64,000 bases of DNA, taken from the NCBI RefSeq assembly GCF_002939945.1, contig NZ_MDEB01000004.1, positions 1-64,000 on the forward strand, given 5' to 3'. The first letter of the stretch is position 1; each line of letters starts with the position of its first letter. The DNA is from Xanthomonas arboricola pv. populi. Its GTDB lineage: Bacteria; Pseudomonadota; Gammaproteobacteria; Xanthomonadales; Xanthomonadaceae. The notes below the pieces were generated by a model. The model was not told the origin of the DNA. It did no database searches and worked only from the letters and a program-made list of their open reading frames with translations. A program made the position numbers and the translations under genes. Positions 17,520 through 26,031 of this stretch are shown here, one piece after another.

Positions 17520-18252
17520 ATCGGCAATACCTTCACCTGCTACGGTTCCGCCAAAGCCTCAGAGCGAGCCGCACGAAGAACGTCCGTCGAAAGACGCGGC
17601 AGGATTCGAACGCTGGCTGACCTCCGAGCGCTTACCAAGCGATGTATCTGCCACGACTCCCGGGCAGACGATACAGGCCGGGATTATGTCGACCACGCGG
17701 GCGGTACAAGTTGCCGACCAGGCGCTGGTAATCGACTCCATCGTGTTCGAATGGATGGCAACGGCGACGTATCTGATGTCGTATGTGGATCATCGCGGTC
17801 GTGGTCATGACGCGGCGGCGCCGAATACTGATACGGTCAATGGAAACGCATTGATGTCAGCAAGTGCTGGATCTGGCTTCAGTGCAATGAGCCTGCAGGA
17901 TGTGGCGCATCGCCCATCTATTGCGTCGGGATTACATGTGGCCGGCGCAGGCTTGCCGGTTGCGTTGACAGCGCACGCCGAAACCGATGCTACGCACTTG
18001 TCCTATCTGTCCTCAACGACCAGCCCTGATGCGTTGGCTGAGTGGATGACGCGCGCAATGAAAAAAATTTCAGACGCAGAAGGTCGCACCACCTGGTGGG
18101 TGCGCGACTACCAACTTTCCGCCGCTCAGATACCGGCCCTGCTGGATGCATTGTTGCACTCTGGGCAAAGCCGACCTGACCGAATCATGCTCAATGGCGC
18201 GCTCGTTTGGCAGCGCTCTTCCAATGCTCAAGGGGTCAACAATGGCGATTGA
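17509..18252 (+). CDS. fliK: FliK-like hook-length control protein (putative)
   Basis: Start chosen at GTG 17509, preceded by AAGGAG with eight bases spacing; an open frame further upstream is the shadow of fliJ. The 247-residue product is Pro/Ser/Thr-rich and probably disordered at first, then has a C-terminal region with WWVRDYQLSAAQIPALLDAL. Position between fliJ and flgD is that of fliK, but it is much shorter than usual and I do not see the classic C-terminal motif. It would set hook length by reporting to FlhB. It overlaps flgD by 11 bases. Confidence 0.55.
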   Translation: MVIESAIPSPATVPPKPQSEPHEERPSKDAAGFERWLTSERLPSDVSATTPGQTIQAGIMSTTRAVQVADQALVIDSIVFEWMATATYLMSYVDHRGRGHDAAAPNTDTVNGNALMSASAGSGFSAMSLQDVAHRPSIASGLHVAGAGLPVALTAHAETDATHLSYLSSTTSPDALAEWMTRAMKKISDAEGRTTWWVRDYQLSAAQIPALLDALLHSGQSRPDRIMLNGALVWQRSSNAQGVNNGD

Positions 18253-18658
18253 TTCGATCGGTTCGATCGTGAACAACGGTAGCGCAAGTGCACAATCGAA
18301 TAACACCATCGACCAGGATGGCTTCATCAAGCTGTTTCTGTCGCAGTTGCAGTTTCAGGATCCATTGGAGCCGGTGGATAACCGCGAGTTCCTGGCGCAG
18401 CTTGCGCAGTTCAGCAATCTGGAGCAATCGCGTCAGCTCAGCCTCAACTCCGAAGGGATGTTGAGCATGAATGCCACCAGCCAGAGCTTGAGCCTGTTGA
18501 GTCGCCGCATCGAGGTCACCCAGGCAAGCGGCAACACCGCGACCGGGGTGGTCAAGGCAATCGAGTTCAGCGCCTCCGGTCCTCTGTTGACGGTCGAGAC
18601 CAGTGCCGGTGTCCTGACGGGCATCCGGCTTCCGCAGATCACGCTGGTCCAGCAATAA
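18242..18658 (+). CDS. flgD: Hook-cap protein FlgD (short form)
   Basis: 138 residues from ATG 18242. The N-terminal export/cap region has the hallmark DGFIKLFLSQLQFQDPLEP then NREFLAQLAQFSNLEQ. FlgD is usually 220 or more residues; here the C-terminal Ig/tudor-like domains are reduced to about 55 residues. Hook cap function should need mainly the N-terminal part. It is followed by flgE after 11 bases. Confidence 0.92.
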   Translation: MAIDSIGSIVNNGSASAQSNNTIDQDGFIKLFLSQLQFQDPLEPVDNREFLAQLAQFSNLEQSRQLSLNSEGMLSMNATSQSLSLLSRRIEVTQASGNTATGVVKAIEFSASGPLLTVETSAGVLTGIRLPQITLVQQ

Positions 18659-18669
18659 GGAGTTACCAC

Positions 18670-19833
18670 ATGTTTCAAGCGCTCTATAACTCGCTTTCGG
18701 GCCTTTTCAGCTTTTCAAAGAGCCTGGATACGGTGAGTAACAACGTTGCCAACATGAACACCCCTGGCTTCCGCGGCAGCGACTCGTTCTTTGAGAATCT
18801 GGCTGGAGAACATGGAACGCGGATCGTCGGCACCGGCCTGCGCACTACGGCAGGCGATCTGCGCCAGACCGGCAATGCGACAGACGTTGCGGTCGATGGT
18901 TCCGGCTATTTCGTCCTGCGCGACTCCAGCGGAGGGCTGCATTACACCCGCGCGGGCCAATTCATCATCGATGATCGCGGTGTCCTGGTGGACAGCGTCA
19001 GCCGCTATGACGTGATGTCGATCAGCAGCACCGGGCAACTGTCGCAGTTGAACCTAGATGGCTTGCGGACCCTGGATGCCAAACCTACGACAAGTGTGCG
19101 ATTGAGCGGCAACCTGTCGCCTACATCCACCGGCAGTTCCGTTAGCGACATCAAGGTCTATGACGCGACAGGCACGGTCCACACCCTCAAGGTCACCACC
19201 AGTGCGCCGGTGGTATCAGTTGGATCGGGCCGCACCTACCGTGTCACCGTGACCGACGAATCGGGAGCGCAGGTTGGCAGCGGCGATCTACGCTTCAGCA
19301 CCAGCGGCATGCTGGAAACAGGCTCGGGCAACGTCGAGGTCACGCTTTCTGTGGGTTCTAGCAGCCAGAAGGTAGCACTTGGTTTCGGTACACCGGGTAC
19401 GTTCACGGGGACGACCAGCCTGTCCGGTCTAACCGATAGCCTGACAGCTACGGTGGAGGACGGTAGTCCCGTACTCGGTATCAATGCGCTGGCGTTCGAC
19501 AACGAAGGCGTCTTGCAGGTCACCTACAGCTCGACGGAAAAACGCCAGGGCGCGCAACTCGCGTTAGCTGCGTTCCAGAGTGAGAGCAACCTGGAGCTAT
19601 CCGGTGGACGCATGCTGTCGGGTGTGGACAGCCAGCGCAGTGAACTTGGGCGTGCTGGTTCCAGCGTGTTTGGAAATATCCAGGGCGGTAGCCTGGAGAT
19701 GTCAAATATTGATCTCACCCAAGAGTTTGCCGACATGCTGATCATCCAGCGTGGCTACCAAGCAAGCTCGCGTGTGATGACGGTAAGCAACGAGATGATC
19801 GAGCAGCTCTACAACAGCACACGGGGCGGATGA
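18670..19833 (+). CDS. flgE: Hook protein FlgE
   Basis: 387 residues preceded by AAGGAG. The N-terminal SNNVANMNTPGFRGSDSFF, the VDGSGYFVLRD segment, a Ser/Thr/Gly-rich surface domain (~residues 130-290) and the C-terminal NIDLTQEFADMLIIQRGYQ are all FlgE landmarks. Length is typical for a hook subunit. This is the most distal axial component encoded here: FlgK, FlgL, FliC and FliD are absent from the window. Confidence 0.95.
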   Translation: MFQALYNSLSGLFSFSKSLDTVSNNVANMNTPGFRGSDSFFENLAGEHGTRIVGTGLRTTAGDLRQTGNATDVAVDGSGYFVLRDSSGGLHYTRAGQFIIDDRGVLVDSVSRYDVMSISSTGQLSQLNLDGLRTLDAKPTTSVRLSGNLSPTSTGSSVSDIKVYDATGTVHTLKVTTSAPVVSVGSGRTYRVTVTDESGAQVGSGDLRFSTSGMLETGSGNVEVTLSVGSSSQKVALGFGTPGTFTGTTSLSGLTDSLTATVEDGSPVLGINALAFDNEGVLQVTYSSTEKRQGAQLALAAFQSESNLELSGGRMLSGVDSQRSELGRAGSSVFGNIQGGSLEMSNIDLTQEFADMLIIQRGYQASSRVMTVSNEMIEQLYNSTRGG

Positions 19834-19836
19834 TCG

Positions 19837-20580
19837 ATGAAACGTCTCGGATGGATACTCCCTTCCAGCGCACAGGCACTCTATGAGCTGTTGCAAGTGC
19901 GTTTTGGTGTATGGCTCACGGACTGGTCGGTTGCTCATGGACAGAGCGATGAAGGGGGCCGGGTAGCGGTCACCGCATCCGCCGAAGACGTTGCGGACGT
20001 CCTGCAATGGCAGATCGTAACGACCAGCGCTGGCGGCCTGTTCGGCATGCGCCTGTGCAACAGGACGCCCTCGGCGCTTGGCGCACTGTTGATGGGGCTT
20101 TCAGGCGCTGCCGACGAGCAGCTATGTGGAAGGGTCGGTGAGCAGGCGCTGCAAGCTCTGGCGGACACCCTGGCTGGCAGGTCTACCCTCGAAACATCCA
20201 CACCCGCCCGACCCGTCGATCCGCTCCGTTTCCTGCTAAGGCACGGGGCATTGCACGCCGCTGCAAGGTGGGGCGAATTTGAGGTCGAGTTGATCGCGGA
20301 TGCGGTGTGGTGCGCTGCGGAAAGCAATGGTGCCGATATGGTGGAGCTGCATGTGTTGACCACTCGCAGCGCGGCATTGCGCAATCAACCAGTTGCATTG
20401 CATGCCGAGTTGTTCCTGGGCGAGATAGAGCTTGGTGAGGTTTCCTCGTTGCGCGTGGGAGAGGTGCTGGTCGTCGAAAGTGATGCCTATGCCCCGCTTC
20501 AGCTCATGAATGGGACGCACGTTCTGGCTGCTGCACGCTTGGTCCTTGCGGGCGGGCAGCGTGCGCTTGAATTGCACTGA
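19837..20580 (+). CDS. fliM: Short FliM-like C-ring protein with SpoA domain
   Basis: 247 residues, about 80 fewer than FliM. The last ~65 residues form a SpoA/FliN-type domain (ALHAELFLGEIELGEVSSLR, then VGEVLVVES). The N-terminus starts MKRLGWILPSSAQ and lacks the LSQxEIDALL-type CheY-binding motif; the middle domain is poorly conserved. It starts four bases after flgE. Its size recalls the SctQ/FliM proteins of secretion platforms more than a chemotactic switch. Called from the SpoA domain and position before fliN. Confidence 0.72.
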   Translation: MKRLGWILPSSAQALYELLQVRFGVWLTDWSVAHGQSDEGGRVAVTASAEDVADVLQWQIVTTSAGGLFGMRLCNRTPSALGALLMGLSGAADEQLCGRVGEQALQALADTLAGRSTLETSTPARPVDPLRFLLRHGALHAAARWGEFEVELIADAVWCAAESNGADMVELHVLTTRSAALRNQPVALHAELFLGEIELGEVSSLRVGEVLVVESDAYAPLQLMNGTHVLAAARLVLAGGQRALELH

Positions 20581-20608
20581 ACGACATATCAAATCAAGGA
20601 AACGACCG

Positions 20609-20863
20609 ATGAAAATGGAAACAACCACCGTGACGCACGATCTTTCGATCTTCGGTCACGTCAAAGCGAAGCTGGTGGCGCATGTCGGACAGGTAGAGAT
20701 GAGCGTTGACGAGATCATGGCACTCAAGAAAAGCGATGTTGTCTCGTTGGAAGAGTCATGCGAAGCGTTGGTCACTCTCATGCTCAACGGCAAGGCGGTC
20801 GCCAGAGGAGAGCTGATGGCGGTCGGCGACAAATTGGGTGTGCGGATTCAAGAACTGCTTTGA
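20609..20863 (+). CDS. fliN: C-ring protein FliN
   Basis: 84 residues from ATG 20609, with AAGGA nine bases upstream. Nearly the whole protein is one SpoA domain: VKAKLVAHVGQVEMSVDEIM, then VVSLEESCEALVTLMLNGK and an end ARGELMAVGDKLGVRIQEL. That is minimal FliN/SctQ-C architecture, lacking the acidic N-terminal extension of many FliN. It would form the base of the cytoplasmic ring with the short FliM. Confidence 0.88.
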   Translation: MKMETTTVTHDLSIFGHVKAKLVAHVGQVEMSVDEIMALKKSDVVSLEESCEALVTLMLNGKAVARGELMAVGDKLGVRIQELL

Positions 20864-20871
20864 GCACAGAC

Positions 20872-21195
20872 ATGCCGTCCGCCATCCCCTACCGTAGCGA
20901 TACGGTGTTGAGCGCAGCGACGCTCAGTGCCACGCTCATTTGGACCACCGTGTTGTTGGCGGTGTTCGTCGCTGTCCTGCTATGGCTTAAAAAAAAGGGC
21001 CTGATCGCACGGTGGCTAGGCGGCACGCGGCTGTCTGTTGCCGCTGGTGCTATCGTAAAACGCGCTGAATACCGGGTAAGTCGCTCCACAGTCGTGCACT
21101 TGCTGGAGATCGACGGCGAGAAGGTGGTGGTCGCCGTATCCAAAGGTCAGGTCAGCATTCAACGCCTAGGTCCGGCAACAGGAGCATCCACGTGA
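20872..21195 (+). CDS. fliO: Export-gate assembly protein FliO
   Basis: 107 residues from ATG 20872. A single membrane helix (about residues 22-41, TLIWTTVLLAVFVAVLLWL) is followed by basic residues and a small cytoplasmic domain with RVSRSTVVHLLEIDGEKVVV, the usual FliO pattern. FliO helps FliP assemble, and fliP follows with its start overlapping the fliO stop. Confidence 0.85.
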   Translation: MPSAIPYRSDTVLSAATLSATLIWTTVLLAVFVAVLLWLKKKGLIARWLGGTRLSVAAGAIVKRAEYRVSRSTVVHLLEIDGEKVVVAVSKGQVSIQRLGPATGAST

Positions 21196-21944
21196 TGCGC
21201 CGGCACGCTGGTCGCCGCCTCTTGGCTGGATTGATCGGAGTGGGCCTGGTCTTTGCGGCCGTCACTGCCTGTGCAGATCCGTTGAGCGAAGCATTGAACG
21301 CTGCAGGCAAACAAGAGTTTTCGTCGACGCTACGCGTTTTCGTGCTGATGACGATGCTCTCGTTCATTCCTGTGATCCTGATCGGAATGACATGCTTTAC
21401 CCGCATCATCGTTGTGCTGGCTTTGCTCAGGCACGCGCTGGGTATCCCGCAGACGCCACCCAATAGTGTATTGATCACATTGGCGATGCTGTTGACGCTG
21501 TTTTCGATGGGACCGGTGCTGGATAAGGTCCAGCGCGATGCGCTCTCACCTTATCTGTCCGACCAGATCACTGCGACGGAAGCAGTATCTCGTGCCACGC
21601 CCGCGTTACGCGACTTCATGGTGCGCCAGACGCGTGAATCCGATTTGCTGGCAGTCAGTGAAATGGCGCGCGTTAGCCCGCCGAGGACGGTGGAAGAAAT
21701 CCGCTTCACCCATCTTGCTGCCGCCTTCATTCTGAGCGAGCTCAAGACCGCATTTCAGATGGGATTTGTCATTTTCCTTCCGTTTCTGATGATTGACCTT
21801 GTGGTCTCGGCGGTGTTGATGGCACTGGGCATCATCATGCTGCCGCCGGCAACTGTTAGTCTTCCGCTCAAGTTGCTGTTGTTTATCTTGATCGATGGAT
21901 GGGTGCTCGTCTCCAGGACGCTGCTGGGCAGCATCTGGTCCTGA
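21195..21944 (+). CDS. fliP: Export-gate protein FliP
   Basis: 249 residues from ATG 21195 (GTG 21192 is also possible). A cleavable signal peptide leads into four membrane helices. Landmarks are SFIPVILIGMTCFTRIIVVL, the TLFSMGPVL block and ILSELKTAFQMGFVIFLPF. Normal length. FliP pentamer forms the body of the export channel. Finding it here, 17 kb from fliQ-fliR, shows that the operon is circularly permuted compared with the common fliOPQR-flhBA order. Confidence 0.95.
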   Translation: MRRHAGRRLLAGLIGVGLVFAAVTACADPLSEALNAAGKQEFSSTLRVFVLMTMLSFIPVILIGMTCFTRIIVVLALLRHALGIPQTPPNSVLITLAMLLTLFSMGPVLDKVQRDALSPYLSDQITATEAVSRATPALRDFMVRQTRESDLLAVSEMARVSPPRTVEEIRFTHLAAAFILSELKTAFQMGFVIFLPFLMIDLVVSAVLMALGIIMLPPATVSLPLKLLLFILIDGWVLVSRTLLGSIWS

Positions 21945-21950
21945 CCTGCG

Positions 21951-22610
21951 ATGGACAGGGAGGCACTTGTTGCCGAGCTTTGGAGAAGATTCAAGGCCGA
22001 CCACGACCTGCAAGCCAGAGACTTTCTGGTAACGGAGTATTCGCCGTGGGCAAGGATGGTGGCAGCCGACGTCTATCGACGCGTCGGTCGTCGTGACCTC
22101 GATTGGCTGGATCACCTGCAGAATGCGCATGTCGGCATGCTAGAAGCGATGGCCCGCTATGACCCGACACGCACGATTCCTTTCACACTCTACGCTAAAC
22201 GCCGTGTGCGCGGCGCGGTGCTCAATGGGGTGCGCCAGCACAGGCGTTCGATTCGGTTGGAGGATCGGATTGATATAGTTGCCGATGATATCGGCAGGCT
22301 CGATGACTTCATCGGCACGATTCTGCAGATCGCCACCCAGCATCTGGTCGAGCACGCAACGGACGCGTGGCCGGGCCAGGGTCTTGTAGAAGAGCAGTCG
22401 CGGCATATTCTGGGCCAGGCAATGCTACAGCTGGCTCCGCGCACGCGGGAAATCTTCATGTCGTACTATTACCTGCACAAGCCCTTCGTCCAGATCGCAG
22501 GGGAGCTGGGTGTGACCAAGGGTAGAATCTCCCAGTTGCACTCGCAGGGTCTCGAGATCCTGCGCACACACCTAGGCCGGGGAAGCTTTCAGAAAGGTGA
22601 CTTTTTGTAG
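21951..22610 (+). CDS. fliA: Sigma-28-family RNA polymerase sigma factor FliA
   Basis: 219 residues with sigma region 2 (LDWLDHLQNAHVGMLEAMAR, YDPTRTIPFTLYAKRRVRG) and region 4 (LAPRTREIFMSYYYL, GELGVTKGRISQLHSQGLE). This is FliA/WhiG architecture, slightly shorter than the usual ~235. It is the last gene of the cluster, six bases after fliP. No FlgM anti-sigma gene is visible. Its targets are unclear because the late flagellar genes it normally controls are absent here. Confidence 0.92.
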   Translation: MDREALVAELWRRFKADHDLQARDFLVTEYSPWARMVAADVYRRVGRRDLDWLDHLQNAHVGMLEAMARYDPTRTIPFTLYAKRRVRGAVLNGVRQHRRSIRLEDRIDIVADDIGRLDDFIGTILQIATQHLVEHATDAWPGQGLVEEQSRHILGQAMLQLAPRTREIFMSYYYLHKPFVQIAGELGVTKGRISQLHSQGLEILRTHLGRGSFQKGDFL

Positions 22611-22682
22611 TATCCAGCTTTTGTGTGAGCGCTGGGAGCGCCTGGGAGATGTAGGAAGAGGACATTGATGCTGGCGGGTGAC

Positions 22683-22702
22683 GAGTGACAGCTCTGTCAC
22701 TC
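22683..22702. repeat. Near-perfect palindrome after fliA / before poxB
   Basis: GAGTGACAG (22683-22691) and CTGTCACTC (22694-22702) are exact reverse complements with only CT between. No T-run follows, so an operator is more likely than a terminator, although it is 73 bases after the fliA stop. It is 121 bases before the poxB start and could belong to poxB control. It shares GTGAC/GTCAC ends with the repeat at 2888-2911. Confidence 0.55.
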
Positions 22703-22823
22703 TCCAGCCAGGCCGTTCATCTGCTAGGTGCGCGTGAAAGACATAGAGCGCGCCGCAACTAGACGCCAGGCATACATTCCCGCTGCCAAGCTATCCACTC
22801 AAAGTATAGTGTGGAGCTGCATC

Positions 22824-24551
22824 GTGGCGAAGAAAAAGACGTTGGCGCGGTTTCTGGCCGAGACGCTGCAGAGCGCGGGGGTGGAGCGGATCTGGGGATT
22901 GACCGGCGATAGCCTCAACGGCCTGACCGATGCCCTGCGCGAGATGCAGACGATCGAGTGGATGCATGTGCGCCACGAAGAAGTGGCCGCGTTCGCCGCC
23001 GGCGCCGAGGCGGCGGTGACCGGCAAGCTGGCGGTATGTGCGGGTAGCTGCGGGCCGGGCAACCTGCACCTGATCAACGGGCTGTTCGATTGCCATCGCA
23101 GCCGCCAGCCGGTGCTGGCGATCGCCGCGCATATTCCCTCGTCCGAGATCGGGCTGAACTATTTTCAGGAGACGCATCCGCAGGAACTGTTCCGCGAGTG
23201 CAGTCACTTTGTGGAATTGGTGACCAATCCGGCGCAGCTCCCGGAAGTGCTGCACCGCGCGATGCGTGCGGCCATCCTGCAGCAAGGTGTGGCGGTGGTG
23301 GTGATCCCCGGCGATATCGCACTGCTGGAAGTGGACAAGCACCTCCCAACGGCCTGGCCGCAGCTGCGCCAACCGCGCATGCTGCCGGCCGCCGAAGATG
23401 TGCAGCAACTGGCCGAGCTATTGCAGCAGAGCGAAGCGATCACGCTGTTGTGCGGCAGCGGTTGCGCGGGCGCGCACGATGCGGTGGTGGCACTGGCCGA
23501 CACCCTGGGCGCGCCGATCGTGCACGCGTTGCGCGGCAAGGAACATGTGGAGTGGGAGAACCCGTTCGATGTCGGCATGACCGGCTTGATCGGTTTCAGC
23601 TCCGGCTACCACGCGATGCTCAACTGCGACACCTTGATCATGCTGGGTACGGACTTCCCGTATCGGCAGTTCTATCCGAAGGACGCCACGATCGTGCAGG
23701 TGGATCGCGACCCGAGCGCGCTGGGACGGCGCACGCCGTTGCAGCTGGGTATCGCAGCGGATGTGGGCGAAACCATCGCCGCCTTGCTGCCGCAGCTGCA
23801 GCGGCGTGAGAAGCGCGACTTCCTGGACAAATCGCTGGCGCACTACCGCAAGGCGCGCGAGGGGCTGGACGATCTGGCGGTGCCGGCTGACCCGGGCGAG
23901 CCGCTGCATCCGCAGTTCGTGGCGCGCATGATCAGCCAGATCGCCGACCAGGATGCGGTCTTCACCTGCGATGTCGGCACGCCGACGGTGTGGGCCGCGC
24001 GCTATCTGCGCATGAACGGACAACGCCGCTTGCTCGGTTCGTTCAACCACGGTTCGATGGCCAATGCGATGCCGCAGGCGCTGGGTGCGCAGTCGGCGTA
24101 TCCGGGCCGTCAGGTGATTGCGTTGTCTGGCGATGGCGGTTTTGCGATGTTGATGGGCGATTTCATCTCGCTGGCGCAGCTGCGCCTGCCGGTGAAGATC
24201 GTGGTGTTCAACAATGCCTCGCTGGGATTCGTGGCGATGGAGATGAAGGCCGCCGGCTATCTGGATACGGGCACCGAGCTGCGCAATCCGGACTTCGCCG
24301 CGATGAGCAATGCGATGGGTATCCTGGGCATTCGGGTCGATGAGTCCGCGCAACTGGAGCGGGCATTGCGGCAGGCCTTCGCGCATTCCGGCCCGGCACT
24401 GGTGGATGTGCGCATCGCCACGCAGGAACTGGCGGTGCCGCCGGCGATCAAGCTGGAACAGGCCAAGGGCATGGGCCTGTATCTGCTCAAGGCAGTGATG
24501 AGCGGGCGCGGCGATGAGGTGATCGATCTGGTCAAGACCAACATGCGCTGA
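22824..24551 (+). CDS. poxB: Pyruvate dehydrogenase (quinone) PoxB
   Basis: 575 residues from GTG 22824, with GGAG seven bases upstream. The thiamine-diphosphate enzyme fold is clear: [38 protein letters not shown], the long identical-looking stretch with [20 protein letters not shown], and the ThDP motif starting at [12 protein letters not shown]. It oxidises pyruvate to acetate and CO2, passing electrons through FAD to ubiquinone at the inner membrane, usually in stationary phase. The C-terminal lipid-binding tail (LVKTNMR) resembles the E. coli enzyme. Length agrees with E. coli PoxB (572). Confidence 0.95.
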   Translation: MAKKKTLARFLAETLQSAGVERIWGLTGDSLNGLTDALREMQTIEWMHVRHEEVAAFAAGAEAAVTGKLAVCAGSCGPGNLHLINGLFDCHRSRQPVLAIAAHIPSSEIGLNYFQETHPQELFRECSHFVELVTNPAQLPEVLHRAMRAAILQQGVAVVVIPGDIALLEVDKHLPTAWPQLRQPRMLPAAEDVQQLAELLQQSEAITLLCGSGCAGAHDAVVALADTLGAPIVHALRGKEHVEWENPFDVGMTGLIGFSSGYHAMLNCDTLIMLGTDFPYRQFYPKDATIVQVDRDPSALGRRTPLQLGIAADVGETIAALLPQLQRREKRDFLDKSLAHYRKAREGLDDLAVPADPGEPLHPQFVARMISQIADQDAVFTCDVGTPTVWAARYLRMNGQRRLLGSFNHGSMANAMPQALGAQSAYPGRQVIALSGDGGFAMLMGDFISLAQLRLPVKIVVFNNASLGFVAMEMKAAGYLDTGTELRNPDFAAMSNAMGILGIRVDESAQLERALRQAFAHSGPALVDVRIATQELAVPPAIKLEQAKGMGLYLLKAVMSGRGDEVIDLVKTNMR

Positions 24552-24669
24552 CGCCATCGCTGCAGGCCCGCGCCGACCACGCACTGAGACAGTCCGGTGT
24601 GTGAAACATGCAGCGCGCCAGGACCGGGCGGACGATGTCGCAGTCAGCCAGTCGTCCGCACTGCCGCGG

Positions 24670-25146
24670 CTATCGGCCGCCGCTGAAGTCCCACTGGCGC
24701 CAGGCTTCGAACACCATTACCGCAACGGTGTTGGACAGATTGAGGCTGCGGTTGTCCGGGCGCATCGGCAGGCGCAGCCGATGCTGTGGCGGGATCGACT
24801 CCAGCACGTCGGCGGGCAGGCCGCGTGTTTCCGGGCCGAACAGGAAAGCATCGCCATCGGCAAACTGCGGTGTGTCGTAACGCACGGTGCTGCGCGTACT
24901 CAGTGCAAACACGCGCTTGGGCGCGATCGCGGCCAGGGCGGTGGGCAGGTCGGCATGCACCTGCAGGGTGGCGTATTCGTGATAGTCCAGGCCGGCGCGT
25001 TTGAGCTGCTTGTCGCTGAGGTCGAAGCCGAGCGGCTCGATCAGGTGCAGGCGCGCGCCGGTGTTGGCGCACAGGCGAATCACATTGCCCGTATTGGGCG
25101 GAATTTCCGGTTGGAACAGGATGACATCGAGGACGGGGGCTGACAT
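24670..25146 (-). CDS. trmL: tRNA (cytidine/uridine-2'-O)-methyltransferase TrmL
   Basis: 158 residues with all three SPOUT knot motifs: PNTGNVIRLCANTGARLHLI near residue 20, LFGPETRGLP near 100 and LNLSNTVAVMVFEAWRQ near 135. TrmL methylates the wobble base 34 of certain leucine tRNAs using S-adenosylmethionine. It converges with poxB. Length equals the E. coli YibK family. No operon partner. Confidence 0.95.
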   Translation of the reverse strand: MSAPVLDVILFQPEIPPNTGNVIRLCANTGARLHLIEPLGFDLSDKQLKRAGLDYHEYATLQVHADLPTALAAIAPKRVFALSTRSTVRYDTPQFADGDAFLFGPETRGLPADVLESIPPQHRLRLPMRPDNRSLNLSNTVAVMVFEAWRQWDFSGGR

Positions 25147-25171
25147 GCGCGCAGTGTAGCTGCGCGGGTGC

Positions 25172-25633
25172 TCAAAGGCTGATGGTGGCGTTGACCAGTG
25201 CTTCCAGTTCGACCGGCGCCGGCTGCAGCTGCGGCACCGGCAGGTTGACGATGACCTGGCCCATCAGCGCGCCGATGGCAGCAGCAGCCTGACCGGAGGT
25301 GCTCTGCGCGGTGGCAGCGGTGCTGCGGGTCACCCGCTCGGCGCGCTGGTCGGCCGACGGACGCACCTGCACCGCAGCGAGGGTGACGACGCGCGGGCCG
25401 GCCTGTTCGGCGGCCAAGGCGGCCAGCTGATCGGCGGACGGACGCACCTGCACGGCGGCCAGGGTGCGGATGGCGCTGGTGCGTTCCAGCGTCTGCTGGG
25501 CAAGCTGGTCGGCAGACGGGCGGACCTGCACGGTGTCCAGCGTGGTCAGGCTGGCGGCCTGGGCAAAACCGGCCAGGGTGGTGCCGGCCAGCAGGGCGGC
25601 GGACAGGGCAATGCGCAGGGTCTGGGTTTTCAT
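25172..25633 (-). CDS. Secreted repeat protein with three VQVRPSADQ units
   Basis: 153 residues from the ATG at 25633. A signal peptide ends near AGFAQA (residue ~26). Three imperfect repeats follow, each of the form TL-x-x-VQVRPSADQ-x-A (LDTVQVRPSADQLA, LAAVQVRPSADQLA, LAAVQVRPSADQRA), spaced by about 27-30 residues, then an Ala-rich stretch and a tail ending in LEALVNATISL. I know of no function; such proteins occur in xanthomonads. A periplasmic or secreted location is inferred from the leader. The gene stands alone. Confidence 0.8.
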   Translation of the reverse strand: MKTQTLRIALSAALLAGTTLAGFAQAASLTTLDTVQVRPSADQLAQQTLERTSAIRTLAAVQVRPSADQLAALAAEQAGPRVVTLAAVQVRPSADQRAERVTRSTAATAQSTSGQAAAAIGALMGQVIVNLPVPQLQPAPVELEALVNATISL

Positions 25634-26031
25634 GGCGAGGTCTCTTGGTGTGGGCAATCAGTGGTGTGGTAGTAAAGTAGTACACCGTTTCGGTAAGTGC
25701 AACGACTTTCGCGGTGCAATTTTATTTATTCAGTTTGCGGTCATTTTCAGGGGTCGAGGCGCACTGCGTGCGCTGCTTGCCCATGACATGGAGCAAACAG
25801 CGTGCCAATAGCAGACCATTGTTTTGCAAGGGATTTACGCGCGGTAGCCGTGTCCGCGTCCGGACACCCGGACGTGTGTACGGGCGCCGGACATCGCTGG
25901 AAGCGAGAAAACACGACGATCGAAGCGATGTTCAGCGCGCTGAACGAGTGGCGTGCGGCCACGCGGCGCAACCCGATCGCCGGGCGGCAACTGCGGCACA
26001 ATCCGGCTTCGTCCTCAGGGGTCTACGACTT
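25634..26031. other. Intergenic region with no supported gene
   Basis: About 400 bases between two divergent genes. The part next to 25633 is AT-rich (positions ~25670-25745) and is the likely promoter region for the repeat protein; the rest contains only overlapping frames without start signals or recognisable products. No repeat or RNA was recognised. Confidence 0.5.

Noticed and set aside
3003..22610. Interpretation of the cluster as a Hrp/injectisome type III system
   Set aside because: Genes for rod, hook, hook cap, P ring, L ring and sigma-28 are present and there is no secretin, needle or HrpB/HrpX-type gene; the machine is flagellar in type even if used for secretion.
25172..25633. 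Regularly spaced repeats considered as a CRISPR array
   Set aside because: Repeats are in frame, encode the same peptide and differ at synonymous positions; spacers are coding and only three units exist. No CRISPR array was found in the window.
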